The notes beneath the pieces are model-generated. The model was not told where the DNA came from, ran no database searches, and saw only the letters and a program-made list of their open reading frames with translations. A DNA stretch of 64,000 nt from Liquidambar formosana (lineage: Eukaryota > Streptophyta > Magnoliopsida > Saxifragales > Altingiaceae), in assembly GCA_039720395.1 (NCBI GenBank), contig CM077827.1, forward strand, positions 19,147,602 through 19,211,601, read 5' to 3'. The translations under genes were made by a program, and so were the position numbers. How positions within the stretch are numbered: the first letter of the stretch is position 1; the number at the start of each line of letters is the position of its first letter. Below, piece after piece: positions 33,431 to 44,107 of this stretch.

Positions 33431-33803
33431 TTTATGAGTTTTACCTGTTATGAAATAACTTATTTTGAGATTTTCCAATGAAATTGGTATGATACCTTGC
33501 GATGCATTGAGTTCACTAGTGTAACTAGCTTTGCATCAATCATAAGAAGACCATGTTGATATCACTAATGCAATTAGTGCATGGTAATGTCATTTGCATG
33601 AGCACACCAACTAATGTTGGCATGCATTGAAATTCAATCGATTATTTGCTTCGATGAATCAGCACGTGCTTGGATATGACAAAGTCTATCCTTATGGTTC
33701 CATTTGAGTTAGTGGTATTAATGAAATTAATCCACCAGAAAAAAATGGGTTGTTCTTTAACCATTAGCTCACAAGTGAAACTTGTTCACCAATGAGGGGC
33801 TTC

Positions 33804-34911
33804 TGTCACACCCCATTTTTGTCACCGTAGCTAGGGTATATCATTTCATGTAGGATTTTGCGTTCTTTCTAAGTCTAGTCTTTTGCACTGAGTTTTCATG
33901 GCATTGAATATCATGTGTATGAATTTTGAAGTGATTTGGAGTTCATTCCAATAGTCAATAAGAACTTTCGCGACTTTGAGGGCATAATCGTCTTTTAAGT
34001 CGTACACTTTCCATTTGACTTCGAAATGAGTCCCGAGTTGCTCCTTTGAGTTCATATGGATATATAAAATCTATATATAGGTTCAATTAGATGAATTAAT
34101 GGCTTAAGATCAATTCGGTTCATAACAGTTCAGGTTGGCTAAAAGACCATTTCTTGGTTCGCTCAGATTGGCTCATGTGACCCACTCAATTTTCTCTCGT
34201 TTAACTTTAATTGGGCCTTATTTACATCCTAAACATGTTTAAAAAGGTTGAATTTTAATTTGGAAAGCATTTGGCTCAACTTTATGTGCAAACCTTAGTT
34301 TTGGGACGGTGGTATACCATGGTTAACCGCCTTTGTAAAACCTAACCTTGCACCCATGGTTAAGAATTTTTGTCCTAAAATGTCTAAAAATGTGTTCCCC
34401 TTCAAACCACGGTTGTTTTAGCTTTTATTTCGTCAAAATCGGACTTAATTTGACCCTTGTAGGACTCCTAAAAGGATTAGAAGTCAAAACCAAAGCGGAC
34501 AGAAGAGAGGCCTCGGGTAATCGTCCGGGGCTGGACGGTAAGCCCTCAAGGCCTAGATGGCTAACCGTCCAAGCCTGGTTGGTCACCCGAGCCACTCCAT
34601 CTTCACTTAGGATTCTGACTCCTAACTCCTCTTTTGACGGATTCTTTCGCCCTTGCAAGTTGTTTCTACTTAGGATTGAGTAACTTTGAGTTGTTTGAGC
34701 ACCAAGAGAGTCTCTAATAGCGCTAAGATCATTATTTAATAAATTAATCTTAGCCATTTGTTTATGAGGTCAGTCCCCTATATAAAGAACATGATATTCA
34801 ACACATGGGGGGTAACAAGTGCACTTTATACTTAGAGAGAGATGGAGCTACGAGTTGGGAGAGCTAAAGAAAATCAAAGGAGGCTCTTCAACCCTAGGCA
34901 AGCATTGAAAA
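33804..34911 (+). repeat. LTR of the second Tat-like element, truncated
   Basis: Begins TGTCACACCCCATTTTTG like the LTR at 20316 and can be followed in parallel with it: GTCACCGTAGC/GCACCACCTTAC, the CATAATCGTCTTTTAAGTC block, the GC cluster, the TATA box CTATATAAAG (34779-34788) and the GAGAGA leader. Homology stops at about 34911, where a SIRE-like gag begins, so roughly the right 60 percent is missing. Confidence 0.82.
34510..34593. repeat. GC-rich four-part palindrome cluster, second element LTR
   Basis: Outer arms CTCGGGTAATCGTCC and GGTTGGTCACCCGAG (CTCGGGT pairs with ACCCGAG), inner units GGACGGTAAGCC and GGCTAACCGTCC, which are reverse complements apart from one base. Placed upstream of the LTR TATA box as in the first element. 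Confidence 0.82.
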
Positions 34912-34954
34912 GTAAGTTAGACTCACCCCCTACCATATCTTAATCTAGTCTTGA

Positions 34955-35326
34955 AAGTGAAAATACTTCATTGAAAGAAAAAATTGAAGACTTGACTACT
35001 ACCTTGGCCAAGTTTACCAATGGAAGGGATAACTTGGATAAGATATTAATTAGTCAAAGCTGGTGCTTTGACAAGGCCGGAATTGGTATCAAGAACATGT
35101 TAAACAAAAACCCTACATAAATTTCTTTCCTAAGTGTAATGTCTCTAGCACACCTAAAATCTTATGTACATATTGTAACAAGGATTGACACAATTTCTAC
35201 ACTTGTAATATGAGAAGAAAACCCAAAGGTTTTCCCAAAAAGGTGTGGGTAGTTAAGGGAACTTCACCACCTATGGCAAATACATATGGACCCAAAAAAG
35301 CATGGGTACCAAAGAAAGTTACTTAA
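34955..35326 (+). pseudogene. SIRE-like gag, C-terminal remnant
   Basis: The frame from about 34955 reads LESENTSLKEKIEDLTTTL and then SWCFDKAGIG, a coiled-coil region and conserved motif of SIRE Gag. A CX2CX4HX4C zinc knuckle follows at about 35160-35205 in a shifted frame, with a stop in place of the residue before its histidine. The segment ends with a lysine-rich stretch and TAA at about 35324. Frameshift near 35117. The N-terminal part of gag is missing. Confidence 0.75.
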
Positions 35327-35345
35327 GGTTGTTGTGTAGGTATGC

Positions 35346-36580
35346 TTGAAATCTTCAAGCAATGAGAAATGGTTTCTTGATAGCAGATGCTCAAGGTACA
35401 TGACGGATGATAGATCAAAGTTCGTCTCTTTAAAGCCCAAGGATGGAGGATTTGTGACATTTGGAGACAATGTCAAAGGTAAGATAATTGGCATTGGCAA
35501 GGTTGGTAAGAATTCCTCTCTTTGTGTTGAAAATGTGTTATTAGTTAATGGTTTAAAGCATAATCTCCTTAGCATTAGTTAATTATGTGATAGAGGTTAT
35601 AGAGTTACTTTTAAATCTAATAAGTGCATAATTGAAGATGATGATAAGACTCTATTTATTACATATTGGATTGGTAACATCTATGCTATAGAGTTCGAAG
35701 AAATCGCATTACAAAATGTACATTGCTTCTCCGCTTTAAATGAAAATCATTGGTTATGGCACAGAAGACTTGGACATACAAGTATGAATTTGACTTCAAA
35801 ACTTTCTAGGCATGAACTTGTAAGAGGTTTACCAAAAGCAAAATTTACCTAAGATGGAGTTTGTAGTGCATGCCAATTTGGAAAACAGACCAAGTCTTCC
35901 TTCAAAACAAAAACTCATATTTTAAATACAAAACCTTTATAACTTATTTATATGGATTTATTTGGACCTATTTCTATTACAAGCCTTGGAGGAAAGCATT
36001 ATACATTTGTAATTATTGATGACTACTCTAGATATACATGGGTGTTCTTCCTTGCACATAAAGATGAAACTCATGCTACATTTGCAACATATTATAGAAA
36101 AATCCAAAATGAGAAAGGCTATACCATTTCATATATTAGGAGTGATAGGAAGAGTGAATTTGTCAATAAGGATATTGAACAATATTGTGATGAGAATGGC
36201 TTTAGTCATAATCTCTCCGCTTTTAGAACTCCTCAACAAAATGGTGTGGTTAAAAGAAATAATAGAACACTTGAAGAAATGTCTAGAACCATATTTAATG
36301 AATATTCTTTACCTCAATATTTTTGGGTCGAGGCCGTTAATACTTCATCCTATGTAATGAATAGAGTGCTATTAAAATCTAAACTTGGTAAAACTCCTTA
36401 TAGATTGTAGAATGATAAGAAACCTAACATAGGTTACTTTAAAGTCTTCGGTTGTAAATGTTTTATATTGAATGATAGAGATAAACTTTCTAAATTTGAC
36501 TCTAAATTCGATGAAGGTGTTTTTCTTGGTTATTCTATAAAAAGTAAAGCATATAGAGTTTTTAATAAAGAACTTTAACC
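35346..36580 (+). pseudogene. SIRE-like protease and integrase, broken
   Basis: One frame with stops at about 35580, 35850, 35940 and 36408. The protease motif reads FLDSRCSRYMT, so the active-site DSG triad has Arg in place of Gly. The integrase zinc region contains LWHRRLGHTSMN and CSACQFGK. The core shows MDLFGPI and IRSDRKSEF with their aspartates, but the third catalytic position reads NGVVKRNNRT, Lys where the family has Glu. The end of integrase (VFGCKCFILND, GVFLGYS) follows the stop at 36408. Both catalytic changes are independent of the stops, so this copy is old. Confidence 0.85.
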
Positions 36581-36799
36581 ATTCAAGAATCTATGCATAT
36601 TGTATTTGATAAAACTAATCCTCTTGCCACAAAGAGATATGTGGATGATGATAATGATGTAAGTACAAGCTTGCAAGAATGAGTTAAAAACTTGAATCCC
36701 AATGATAAGCAAAACCCACAAAACAAAGGCAAGGAAAAAGAAGATGAAGTCATAGAAGTCAAGAAACCGGAAGAAGAAGTAGAAATTGAAAATGCTCCA

Positions 36800-38473
36800 C
36801 TTCATTCGAATGTCACCAAGACATAGAAATTTATGAGGAATCATCCTAAAGATCAAATCTTAGATAAACCCTCACATAGGGTAAGAACTCGCTCTTCTAT
36901 GAGATATATTTGTGATCATCTTACATTTTTATCTCAAATTGAACCTAATAATATTAATAAGGCCAGAAATGATGAATCATGGATTCTTGCTATGCAAGAA
37001 GAACTTAACCAATTTGAAAGGAACAAGGTTTGGACCTTGGTTCCTATACCACATGACTATGGTGTAATAGGCACTAAGTGGGTTTATAGGAAGAAGAAAG
37101 ATGAATCGGGTACCATTGTAAGAAACAAGGCACAATTAGTTGCCCAAGGTTTCAATCAATAAGAAGGCATTGATTATGATGAGACTTATACACCGGTTGC
37201 TAGACTTGAAGCCACTAGGATGCTACTTGCATTTGCATGCCATAAAGATTTCAAATTATTTCAAATAGATGTCAAGAGTGCTTTCTTAAATAGTTTTATT
37301 GAAGAGGAAGTTTATGTTGAACAACCTCCTGGTTTTGAAAGTCATGAATTTCCTAACCATGTGTTCAAATTATCGAAAACTTTATATGGTTTGAAACAAG
37401 CTCCTAGAGCTTGGTATGATAGACTTAGTGGTTTTCTAATCAAAAATGGTTTTAAAAGAAGAAAACTTGACACCACCCTTTTTATCAAAACCATTGATAA
37501 CGACATTTTAATTATTCAAATATATGTTGATGATATTATCTTTGGTTCTACTAATGAAAGTTTATGTGAGGATTTTGCTAAAGTAATGCAAGAAGAATTT
37601 GAAATGAGCATGATGGGCAAACTCAACTTCTTCCTTGGATTACAAATCAAGCAAACAAAGGAAAGAACTTTCATAAATCAATCCAAATATGTCAAAGATT
37701 TAATCAAGAAGTATAGATTGGAAGATGGAAAGAATTTTGCCACTCCTATGAGCACTTCCATCAAACTTGAGAAGAATGAGAAAGGTAAATCCGTAGATCA
37801 AAAGAAATACCGAGGTATGATTGATAGTTTACTTTATCTCACCGCTAATAAACCAGATATCATGTATAGCATATGTTTATATGCTAGATATCAATCTTGT
37901 CCTAAAGAATCTCACATGCTTGCTGTTAAACGCATATTTAAATATCTTAGTAGTACTATTAATCTTGGCATATGATATCCTAAATTCACATCATTTAATA
38001 TGCTTAGCTATTCCGATGCAGACTTTGCCGAAGGCAAAGATGGTCGCAAAAGCACAAGTGGGACTTATCACTTTCTTGAACATTCCCTAGTTTCTTGGTT
38101 TAGCAAGAAGCAAACTTCGGTTGCTCTTTCTACAACCGAGGCCGAATACTTAGCGGCCGGTAGTTATTGTGCACAAGTGTTGTACATAAAACAACAACTT
38201 GAGAACTTTAGCCTTCATTATAATCATATTCCCATAAAATGTGATAATAAAAGTGCAATCAATCTAACTAAGAACCCCATACAGCATTCACGCACTAAAC
38301 ATATTGAAATTAGACATCACTTCATAAGAAATCATGTTCAAAGAGGTGATGTTGAGATTGATTTCATAGGTACGGAGTACCAATTAGCGGATATCTTCAC
38401 AAAACTTCTTCAAGAAGATAGGTTTAATTTCATAAAACATGAACTTGGCATGTGTTTAAGTGATGATATTTGA
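36800..38473 (+). pseudogene. SIRE-like reverse transcriptase and RNase H
   Basis: RT begins around 36833 (hinge with THRVRTRSSM-like residues), continues as WILAMQEELNQFERNKVW and KWVYRKKKD, has a stop at about 37160, then FQIDVKSAFLNSFIEEEVYV, LYGLKQAPRAWYDRL and an intact YVDD at about 37525. A second stop lies at about 37975. RNase H follows from 38000 with YSDADFA, KSTSGTYHFL, STTEAEYLAA and a C-terminus ending LGMCLSDDI. All pieces share one frame, so only point nonsense changes separate them. This makes RT/RNase H the best preserved part of the element. Confidence 0.88.
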
Positions 38474-38705
38474 TAACACGATTACTGTGATGATATTTTG
38501 TGCCTAAATGCCTTAATTTTTGTGTATCCTCATGTCTGATATTTTCAGACAACTGAAATTATAAGGGTATTTATATTTACTCGAGCCCTAACTTTATTTT
38601 TTTCAAACTTTTTTTCGCAGCTCTCCCTATTACCTCTCTCCAACGACTCTCTCCTTCCCATTTCCTCTTCTTCAAACCCTAAAAATCTCAAATCCCCTCT
38701 TCAAT
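38474..38705 (+). other. pol to env-like spacer with candidate splice acceptor
   Basis: Non-coding. A pyrimidine-rich tract ends TTTTTTTCGCAG with AG at 38619-38620, about 85 nt before the env-like frame. In retroviruses and some plant elements env is expressed from a spliced RNA. That this site is used is inference. Confidence 0.4.
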
Positions 38706-40154
38706 AGTGAATCTCAAGAAGACTGAACCCTCTACGCACACCAACATCGATAAAGGATAGCTTTCTCAACCGCCAAAGAAACTGCGCAAGTCTAGCACCA
38801 CAGGGACACAGCGCTACCGCTCTCACCAACAGCACACGACGGCACCACCTCCGGTCGAAGACCCACTAGAGCATCCACTTATCCCTCACCATTCTCGCCG
38901 GCAACAGCCACCATTGACACAACTTCCTCCTCCTCCTCCACCTCTAACACAGCAGCCACGGACAAACACTAGGGATCCCAACTATGATTCTGGACATGAA
39001 GCCTCGGAAGGGAATGAACCTCCCTAACATATTGACCCTCCCATGTATCTTACAGCTAAGTATGGTACGTTATTTGCCAAGAAATTTTTTGGAAAAAAAG
39101 TTATCTACCCCAAAATTGTTGAACCCCAATTCTTGAATGACCACTATTTCCATATTTGCTCCCTTTTACAAAATGTTGGTCTTCTTGAATTTTGTACAAT
39201 TTCAAAACCCTGTTACAATACCACTGTTCGACATTTCTACACCCATTTCTCCATGACTACTATTGGTCGTGCCACCTCCTATCTTAAGGGCACACACATG
39301 GTGCTCACTGACCACTTCCTAAATGACCTTTATCATACCCTTAAGGATTGGGCAGTGATAATTGAGACTCACTCCTGGCCTCGCATCAACGGATTTCATC
39401 ACGTCGATGCACTTAAATTGATTTTAGGCCGTGATGATATCACCGAGCCCTACAAGCCCAACTTGAAGGAATTTTCTCTTGAATGCAATTTACTACATAA
39501 ACTCCTCTTCTACAACATTCTTCCTTGAGGTGGTGGTAAGGACCATGTCACTTACACAGACATTGGCCTCCTTTAGTGTATTTTGATTGGGAAACCCATC
39601 AACTTGGGACATTTGATGTTGTATCACATGAAATCTTGTGTTGAGAAAACAAAAAATGAATCTAAGGGTTCTGAGAGGGGACAGGATGCAAAGAAACGCA
39701 GCATTTTACCTTACGGGGTGCCTTGACTGTTTTATTTGAGCACTATAACATTCCACCCACAGTTGGTGATGTGTTTTATCCCTCATTCCGCAATAAAATC
39801 AATGCACCATTCATGGGTTGGCTGAATTATGCTATAGTAAATGGTGTATGGATCAAGAAGGGCATAGTCCTTAATGAGGAAGCATTACCTAATGATGAGA
39901 CTGCAGATGAGCAACATGAGCACACCCACTCACCCCCTACCTGCACTTCTGCCCTCTTGATCCTCCCATTTCCGTACTTCCTCTTCTCTTTCCTCCTACT
40001 GATCATCCAGTATCTCCACTTCCTTCTCTATCTCATACACCTCCACCCACTTCTTATACCTCCTCCTCCTCTGCTCCTCCTACCATTTCTAACTTGTTTA
40101 TCTCCTATCCAACCAAATGACTATCCTAAAGAAATATATTCTGAGGAAGCTTGA
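38706..40154 (+). pseudogene. SIRE env-like ORF (plant transposon protein, Transposase_32-like)
   Basis: A frame from about 38706 has a proline- and glutamine-rich N-terminus (QQPPLTQLPPPPPP), then a globular part from 39043: AKYGTLFAKKFFGKKV, DHYFHICSLLQNVGLLEF and YNTTVRHFYTHFS. After a stop at 39526-39528 and one frame change near 39720 it continues with LFEHYNIPPTVGDVFYPSF. The layout (start of the globular part, LREFY-like HFYTHF motif, late EHY motif) resembles the plant transposon protein domain seen in SIRE and Athila env-like ORFs. Stops are visible near 38759 and 39025. Its function in the family is not established; a membrane role is disputed, and I see no clear transmembrane helix before a hydrophobic, possibly frameshifted tail at 39950-40120. 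Confidence 0.65.
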
Positions 40155-40358
40155 GGGACTGCATGACAGACTTGATGAGGTTGATATTGCTATGGACAAA
40201 CTCTAGAAGAGTTAGCAGCTGCTTGATCAGAAGCTACAACATCTTCCCTCTCCTGCTCCTTGATTTTTTATGATGCCATAGGGGGAGAATTAGATGTTTT
40301 TGAGATGTTTTTAGCTTTTGGTTACTCTCGATGTACTTTTGTTTTAAATTTTGAGGAA

Positions 40359-40403
40359 TTTAGTACAGTTGATTATTTGTTTTGGTAAAATTGATGTATT
40401 TGA
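40359..40403. repeat. short inverted repeat, left arm (pairs with 40894-40938)
   Basis: 45 bp whose reverse complement occurs at 40894-40938 with about three mismatches. It overlaps the outer edge of the 349-bp arm below, so the two inverted repeats interlock. Confidence 0.7.
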
Positions 40404-40746
40404 CTAACACAGGCTTCTTCTTGCTATGGATGATTCATTAGAGTCATATGCCTTCTAATTCATGACTTTGATACTTATCTTAAAGATACTTGAATCTCAT
40501 TAGTCCTTTAAACATCTTTAGTGCATTGTTATCATCAAAATCAATAGGAATTAGGCCATTTAGGCCAATAATCTTCCCCTTTTTTATGATGACAATCCAT
40601 AGATGTTTAATGTAGGGAACACAATCATAATATAGAGCAGTAAACTTCCCTTTTTAACATATATGATGTTTAAGTCCTTTTTTGTACCAATGATTAATAG
40701 TTTTAGCATAAATGTACAAAATAAATATTTGCATTATGCTATAGGC
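40398..40746 (-). repeat. 349-bp inverted repeat, left arm (inverted PPT and LTR start)
   Basis: Reverse complement of 40941-41289 with scattered substitutions. It therefore carries an inverted copy of the upstream spacer, the polypurine tract (seen as CTTCCCCTTTTTTT) and the first 173 bp of the SIRE LTR. Arms of equal length enclose a 194-bp spacer. Confidence 0.85.
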
Positions 40747-40940
40747 TCCTCCTATCAATATGTATCAATGTTTAAACATAAGTTATCACATGGATAAACA
40801 TATAAGACTTGGTATATATCATGAATAGATAGTGCAATGTATATATCAAGAATGATGTCAAAATGTATCCATTTAATTCAAGGAGTAATTTTGTCAAATA
40901 CATAAATTTTACCAAAACAAATAACCAACTGTACTAAATG

Positions 40941-41289
40941 GCCTATAGCATAATGCAAATATTTATTTTGTACATTTATGCTAAAACTATTAATCATTGG
41001 TATCAAAAAGGACTTAAACTTCATATATGTTAAAAAGGGAAGTTTACTGCTTTATATTATGATTGTGTTCCTTACATTAAACATCTATGGATTGTCATCA
41101 TCAAAAAAAGGGAGATTGTTGTCCTAAATGGCCTAATTTCCATTGATTTTGATGATAACAATGTACTAAAGATGTTTAAAGGACTAATGAGATTCAAGAA
41201 TCTTTAAGATAGGTATCAAAGTCATGAATCAGAAGGCATATGGCTCTAATGAATCATCCATAGTAAGAAGAAGCCTATGTTAGTCAAAT
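40941..41289 (+). repeat. 349-bp inverted repeat, right arm (PPT and LTR start)
   Basis: Contains the AAAAAAAGGGAGAT tract and the beginning of the 3' LTR at 41117. It pairs with 40398-40746 to form a potential long foldback. Confidence 0.85.
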
Positions 41290-42415
41290 CCAACAATCCA
41301 AGGTTGACCAACTGAAGAATCTAGTCAAGATTAAGAGTTGTTAGGATTACTTTATAAAATTGAATCACAATCTTGCTCACTTAAGATTCAAAGGCTTAAA
41401 CCTAAGCTAAAACATTTTTTAAATGCCCATAAGTTATATATCACACTACCCAAGTCAAGGGATTTCATTCCCTAAAACTTAGTATTTTAGCAATCTGAAA
41501 CAGAGTACTTTCAGACGGCTAAAAGTAGTGTTTCAACAGATTGAAATGCTTCAGCAGGCTGAAGAAAGGACTTTAGAAAAATATCAGCTCTCTAGTATTT
41601 TCAGATGGTTCTTTGAGCCGATTGAAATACCACTTTAAGCCGGCTAAAAGCAGTATTCAGACGGATGAAGGGCTTGATCCTTGAACTCCAAAAATGACCC
41701 TCTCTAGAATTCTCAGCAGCCTTCTTTAGATGACTGAAAGAGAAGTTTCAGACGGCTGAAAGACTCAGACTGAGTCATAATGACTAGTTTTTTAATAGAC
41801 TTTTGAAGCATTAAATGCCCATAAACTTTCTTTCCCGGCATTTATTACTACAGAACGGTCATATTGGACTCCTTCGGTATATATACAAGCCTTGAACTCA
41901 TTTATAAGCATTCATTGAGCTACAAACAAGATTATCAATTAGAAGCCCTAATTTCTCTTATGAGCATTCATTGAGATTTAATCAATAGCTGAGCGTGCAT
42001 TCAATTTCTATGTATCTACTCTTTTGAGAGAGCTTTCTTGAGCACAAAAACAAACTCCAAACTTTTTGTATAAAAGGGTTGTGTGAGCCCTCACTTTGTA
42101 AGCACTTGAGGAGTGTTGTTGGATAAGTGTTGGTGAAGAACACTTAGATTGTAAAAGGTTTGCTGCGCCACCTTGAAGGAGAGTGATAGTGGATTGGTGA
42201 ATCCTTAAGCAAGCTCTTGAGGCGAGGATGTAGGTGGGAGGCCGAACCTCGTTAACATCGTTTGCATTCTCTTCCTCTTAATCTCTCTATTATTGCTTAT
42301 TCTTGCATTTATTCTTACTTGCAATAATTTTATTTTGAATTTGCTATTAGTTTTTAATTTGGCCAATAACCCTAGCTATTCACCCCCCCTTTAGGGTTAT
42401 TTATTTGGGACAACA
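41117..42415 (+). repeat. 3' LTR of the SIRE-like element
   Basis: Begins TGTTGTCCTAAATGGCC right after a purine tract and ends TTGGGACAACA, giving the usual short inverted ends TGTTGTCC/GGGACAACA. 1,299 bp. Contains TATATATACAAGCC (about 41877-41890) as a likely promoter. No second LTR is in the window. Confidence 0.85.
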
Positions 42416-42689
42416 CAAGGACTCTTACTTTCTAATTGTGACTCGTACCAAAAACAATCAAAAAAGGACTTAACTAATTCCTAACAAGGATAGGAATTGA
42501 CTCTAACTTATAACCGTTTCCTACTAACTCAACTACCAAACAAACCAAAATATGTAAATTACTAAAATACCCTTAAAATTCTAATTTCTTCTTTTTCGAG
42601 AGTAAACTTTAAGAGGCCTATCCTCATCAATGAACAACAATGGCAGCTTGAAGCTAGAGGTGAAGATTATAGGTTACATTCCTTGTGAG
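42416..42689. other. AT-rich gap
   Basis: Between the SIRE LTR and the gypsy remnant. I see no ORF or repeat structure that I can name. Confidence 0.6.
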
Positions 42690-42956
42690 TTGGGGCATGG
42701 TTGTGGATATAATGGTTTTAAGCTTATGAATGGCCTAGATGAAGCATATTTGCCTCTTCATAAGAAGATGAATTTCAAGATTGAAGAAGTGACAACTTTT
42801 GTGATTGATGTTCATGCTTTTATAAGGAACAAGACTGAACATTGTAATGTCAAAGACAAGGCAATTGCAGATGTTAGAAGACTAAAGCTTCGTTTCAAAG
42901 CAAGAGACTTTGCTTGGGTGGTGTTGAGTGGAAAAATCCAACCAGCTACATCATGA
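42690..42956 (+). pseudogene. Ty3/gypsy integrase C-terminal remnant
   Basis: An open stretch with a segment EEVTTFVIDVHAFIRNKTEH followed by DKAIADVRRLKLRFKARDFA and WVVLSG. This matches the part of gypsy integrases that follows the catalytic core, where a helix with a KY-AD-RR pattern precedes a GD-W/V-V-L strand. It ends at TGA 42954-42956. About 65 bp downstream lies a gypsy-type LTR, so this is the right end of a truncated element. No catalytic core is present. Confidence 0.6.
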
Positions 42957-43006
42957 GCCATTTCCATATCATTTTTACTTTCTAAAACTTGAGGACAGGT
43001 TTTCTT

Positions 43007-43021
43007 TTAGAGGGGGAATCA
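43007..43021 (+). other. polypurine tract of the gypsy remnant
   Basis: TTAGAGGGGGAATCA directly precedes the LTR start TGATGTGCC. A G-rich purine tract in this place is expected for gypsy elements. Confidence 0.65.
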
Positions 43022-43374
43022 TGATGTGCCTAGATATTAGTAGTGCACTTTTATATTTTGCTTGTTATTTTCTTATGTAACCAGCTGGTAATATTAGCCT
43101 AGCTTTTAGATATAGATAGAGATTAGTTAGAGTTAGTTATAAGCTGTCACAATTAGTTAGAAGTTTGTTAGATGGTTAATCTTTGGTTAGTTCACTATAA
43201 ATACGAACTAGGAGACTGTTATGAGTTAGTTTTTCAGATAGGATTTCTTTTATATGGATTTGTATCACTGGAATAGAGCATTTTCTTACTCTTTCTCAGC
43301 TCCTAAACAGACTTATTTCTTTGTAAACTGAATTTTTCTCTCTTGGAATGAAGATTTTATGATTCTCCGCATCA
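43022..43374 (+). repeat. gypsy LTR, 353 bp
   Basis: Starts TGATGTGCCTAG and ends TCTCCGCATCA, i.e. TGATG/CATCA terminal inverted repeat. Holds a TATA box (CTATAAATACG, 43193-43203). The integrase remnant upstream gives the orientation. The 5' LTR is not in the window. Confidence 0.8.
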
Positions 43375-44107
43375 ATAATGCTTGTTGTGGTTTGAATCCT
43401 TCATCATCAGTATAGTCATAAATTGATCAAAATGGCTAAACAATATTTGTGTTGCCACCTTAACAGGTAGGCCTTTATTGAGTTGATCTGCATTGACTTG
43501 CTTTTCGTGATTGTGTTGGGGTTTAGTGCCTTCTCAACCGCTTATCATGACAATAGTTACATTATGTAGCCATCGTTCCCTGACTTCGTGTTCTCTCCCT
43601 AAGCACCCAACACCAAATCTTGTGCGCACAATTTTTATGTATTAGTTTCACGGCTTCAAATTTCTCATGTTAATGTGATTAGAACCAGAATTTTCATGGT
43701 ATGTATAGCTTCAGAACCAGAATTTTGCACATCTATTTTGTCAATTAGCATGATTTTGTGGCCAATGTTATAAAAATGGGAGGTTTAGTTAATAGTTAAT
43801 TATTTTTTGGAGGTTTGTCAATTTAGAGAGAGTAATGTTTGATGTGTATATTTTTCGTGATTAAGCATTTTGCCCTTGTTTTGCCTTTGTTTCCTGTATT
43901 GACTCTATTTTGTATTCTCTGTGTGTGTGTTGCTGTTGCTTAGTGAAAGGGTCTTTGAACTTCTTTTTCATTGTTCTTTGGATGGTTAAGGATGTTGCTA
44001 CACAGCAAGCCACTGACCCTGCTGAAGGGTTGCCCAACATTCTCTCTCTCAAATGTTTCATTTATTTTTTGGGGTTTGAAATTTTGAATCATTAGTGTTC
44101 TTGCACC
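43375..44107. other. intergenic sequence, no gene recognised
   Basis: Mixed low-complexity sequence with short ORFs on both strands and no recognisable domain. No repeat structure identified. Confidence 0.5.

Larger units (their letters stand above)
29328..34911 (+). mobile_element. 3' part of a second, diverged Tat-like element
   Basis: This segment repeats the layout of 5042-21500 without the nested copia: partial GC cluster, the seven-exon antisense gene, GC cluster, tandem array, purine-rich site, LTR start TGTCACACCCC, and a third GC cluster within the LTR. Sequences are clearly homologous in the gene and LTR start but diverged elsewhere. The LTR is cut at about 34911, where a SIRE-like element starts. 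pol and the first antisense gene are missing. Confidence 0.8.
34912..42415 (+). mobile_element. SIRE-like Ty1/copia element, 5' truncated
   Basis: Joined at about 34912 to the cut Tat LTR. Order: end of gag, protease, integrase, RT, RNase H, an env-like ORF, a PPT-like AGGGGGAGA (about 40281), an inverted repeat and a 1,299-bp 3' LTR. A copia pol followed by an env-like ORF is the hallmark of the SIRE/Maximus lineage. The 5' LTR, primer site and most of gag are absent. All frames are damaged. Confidence 0.85.
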
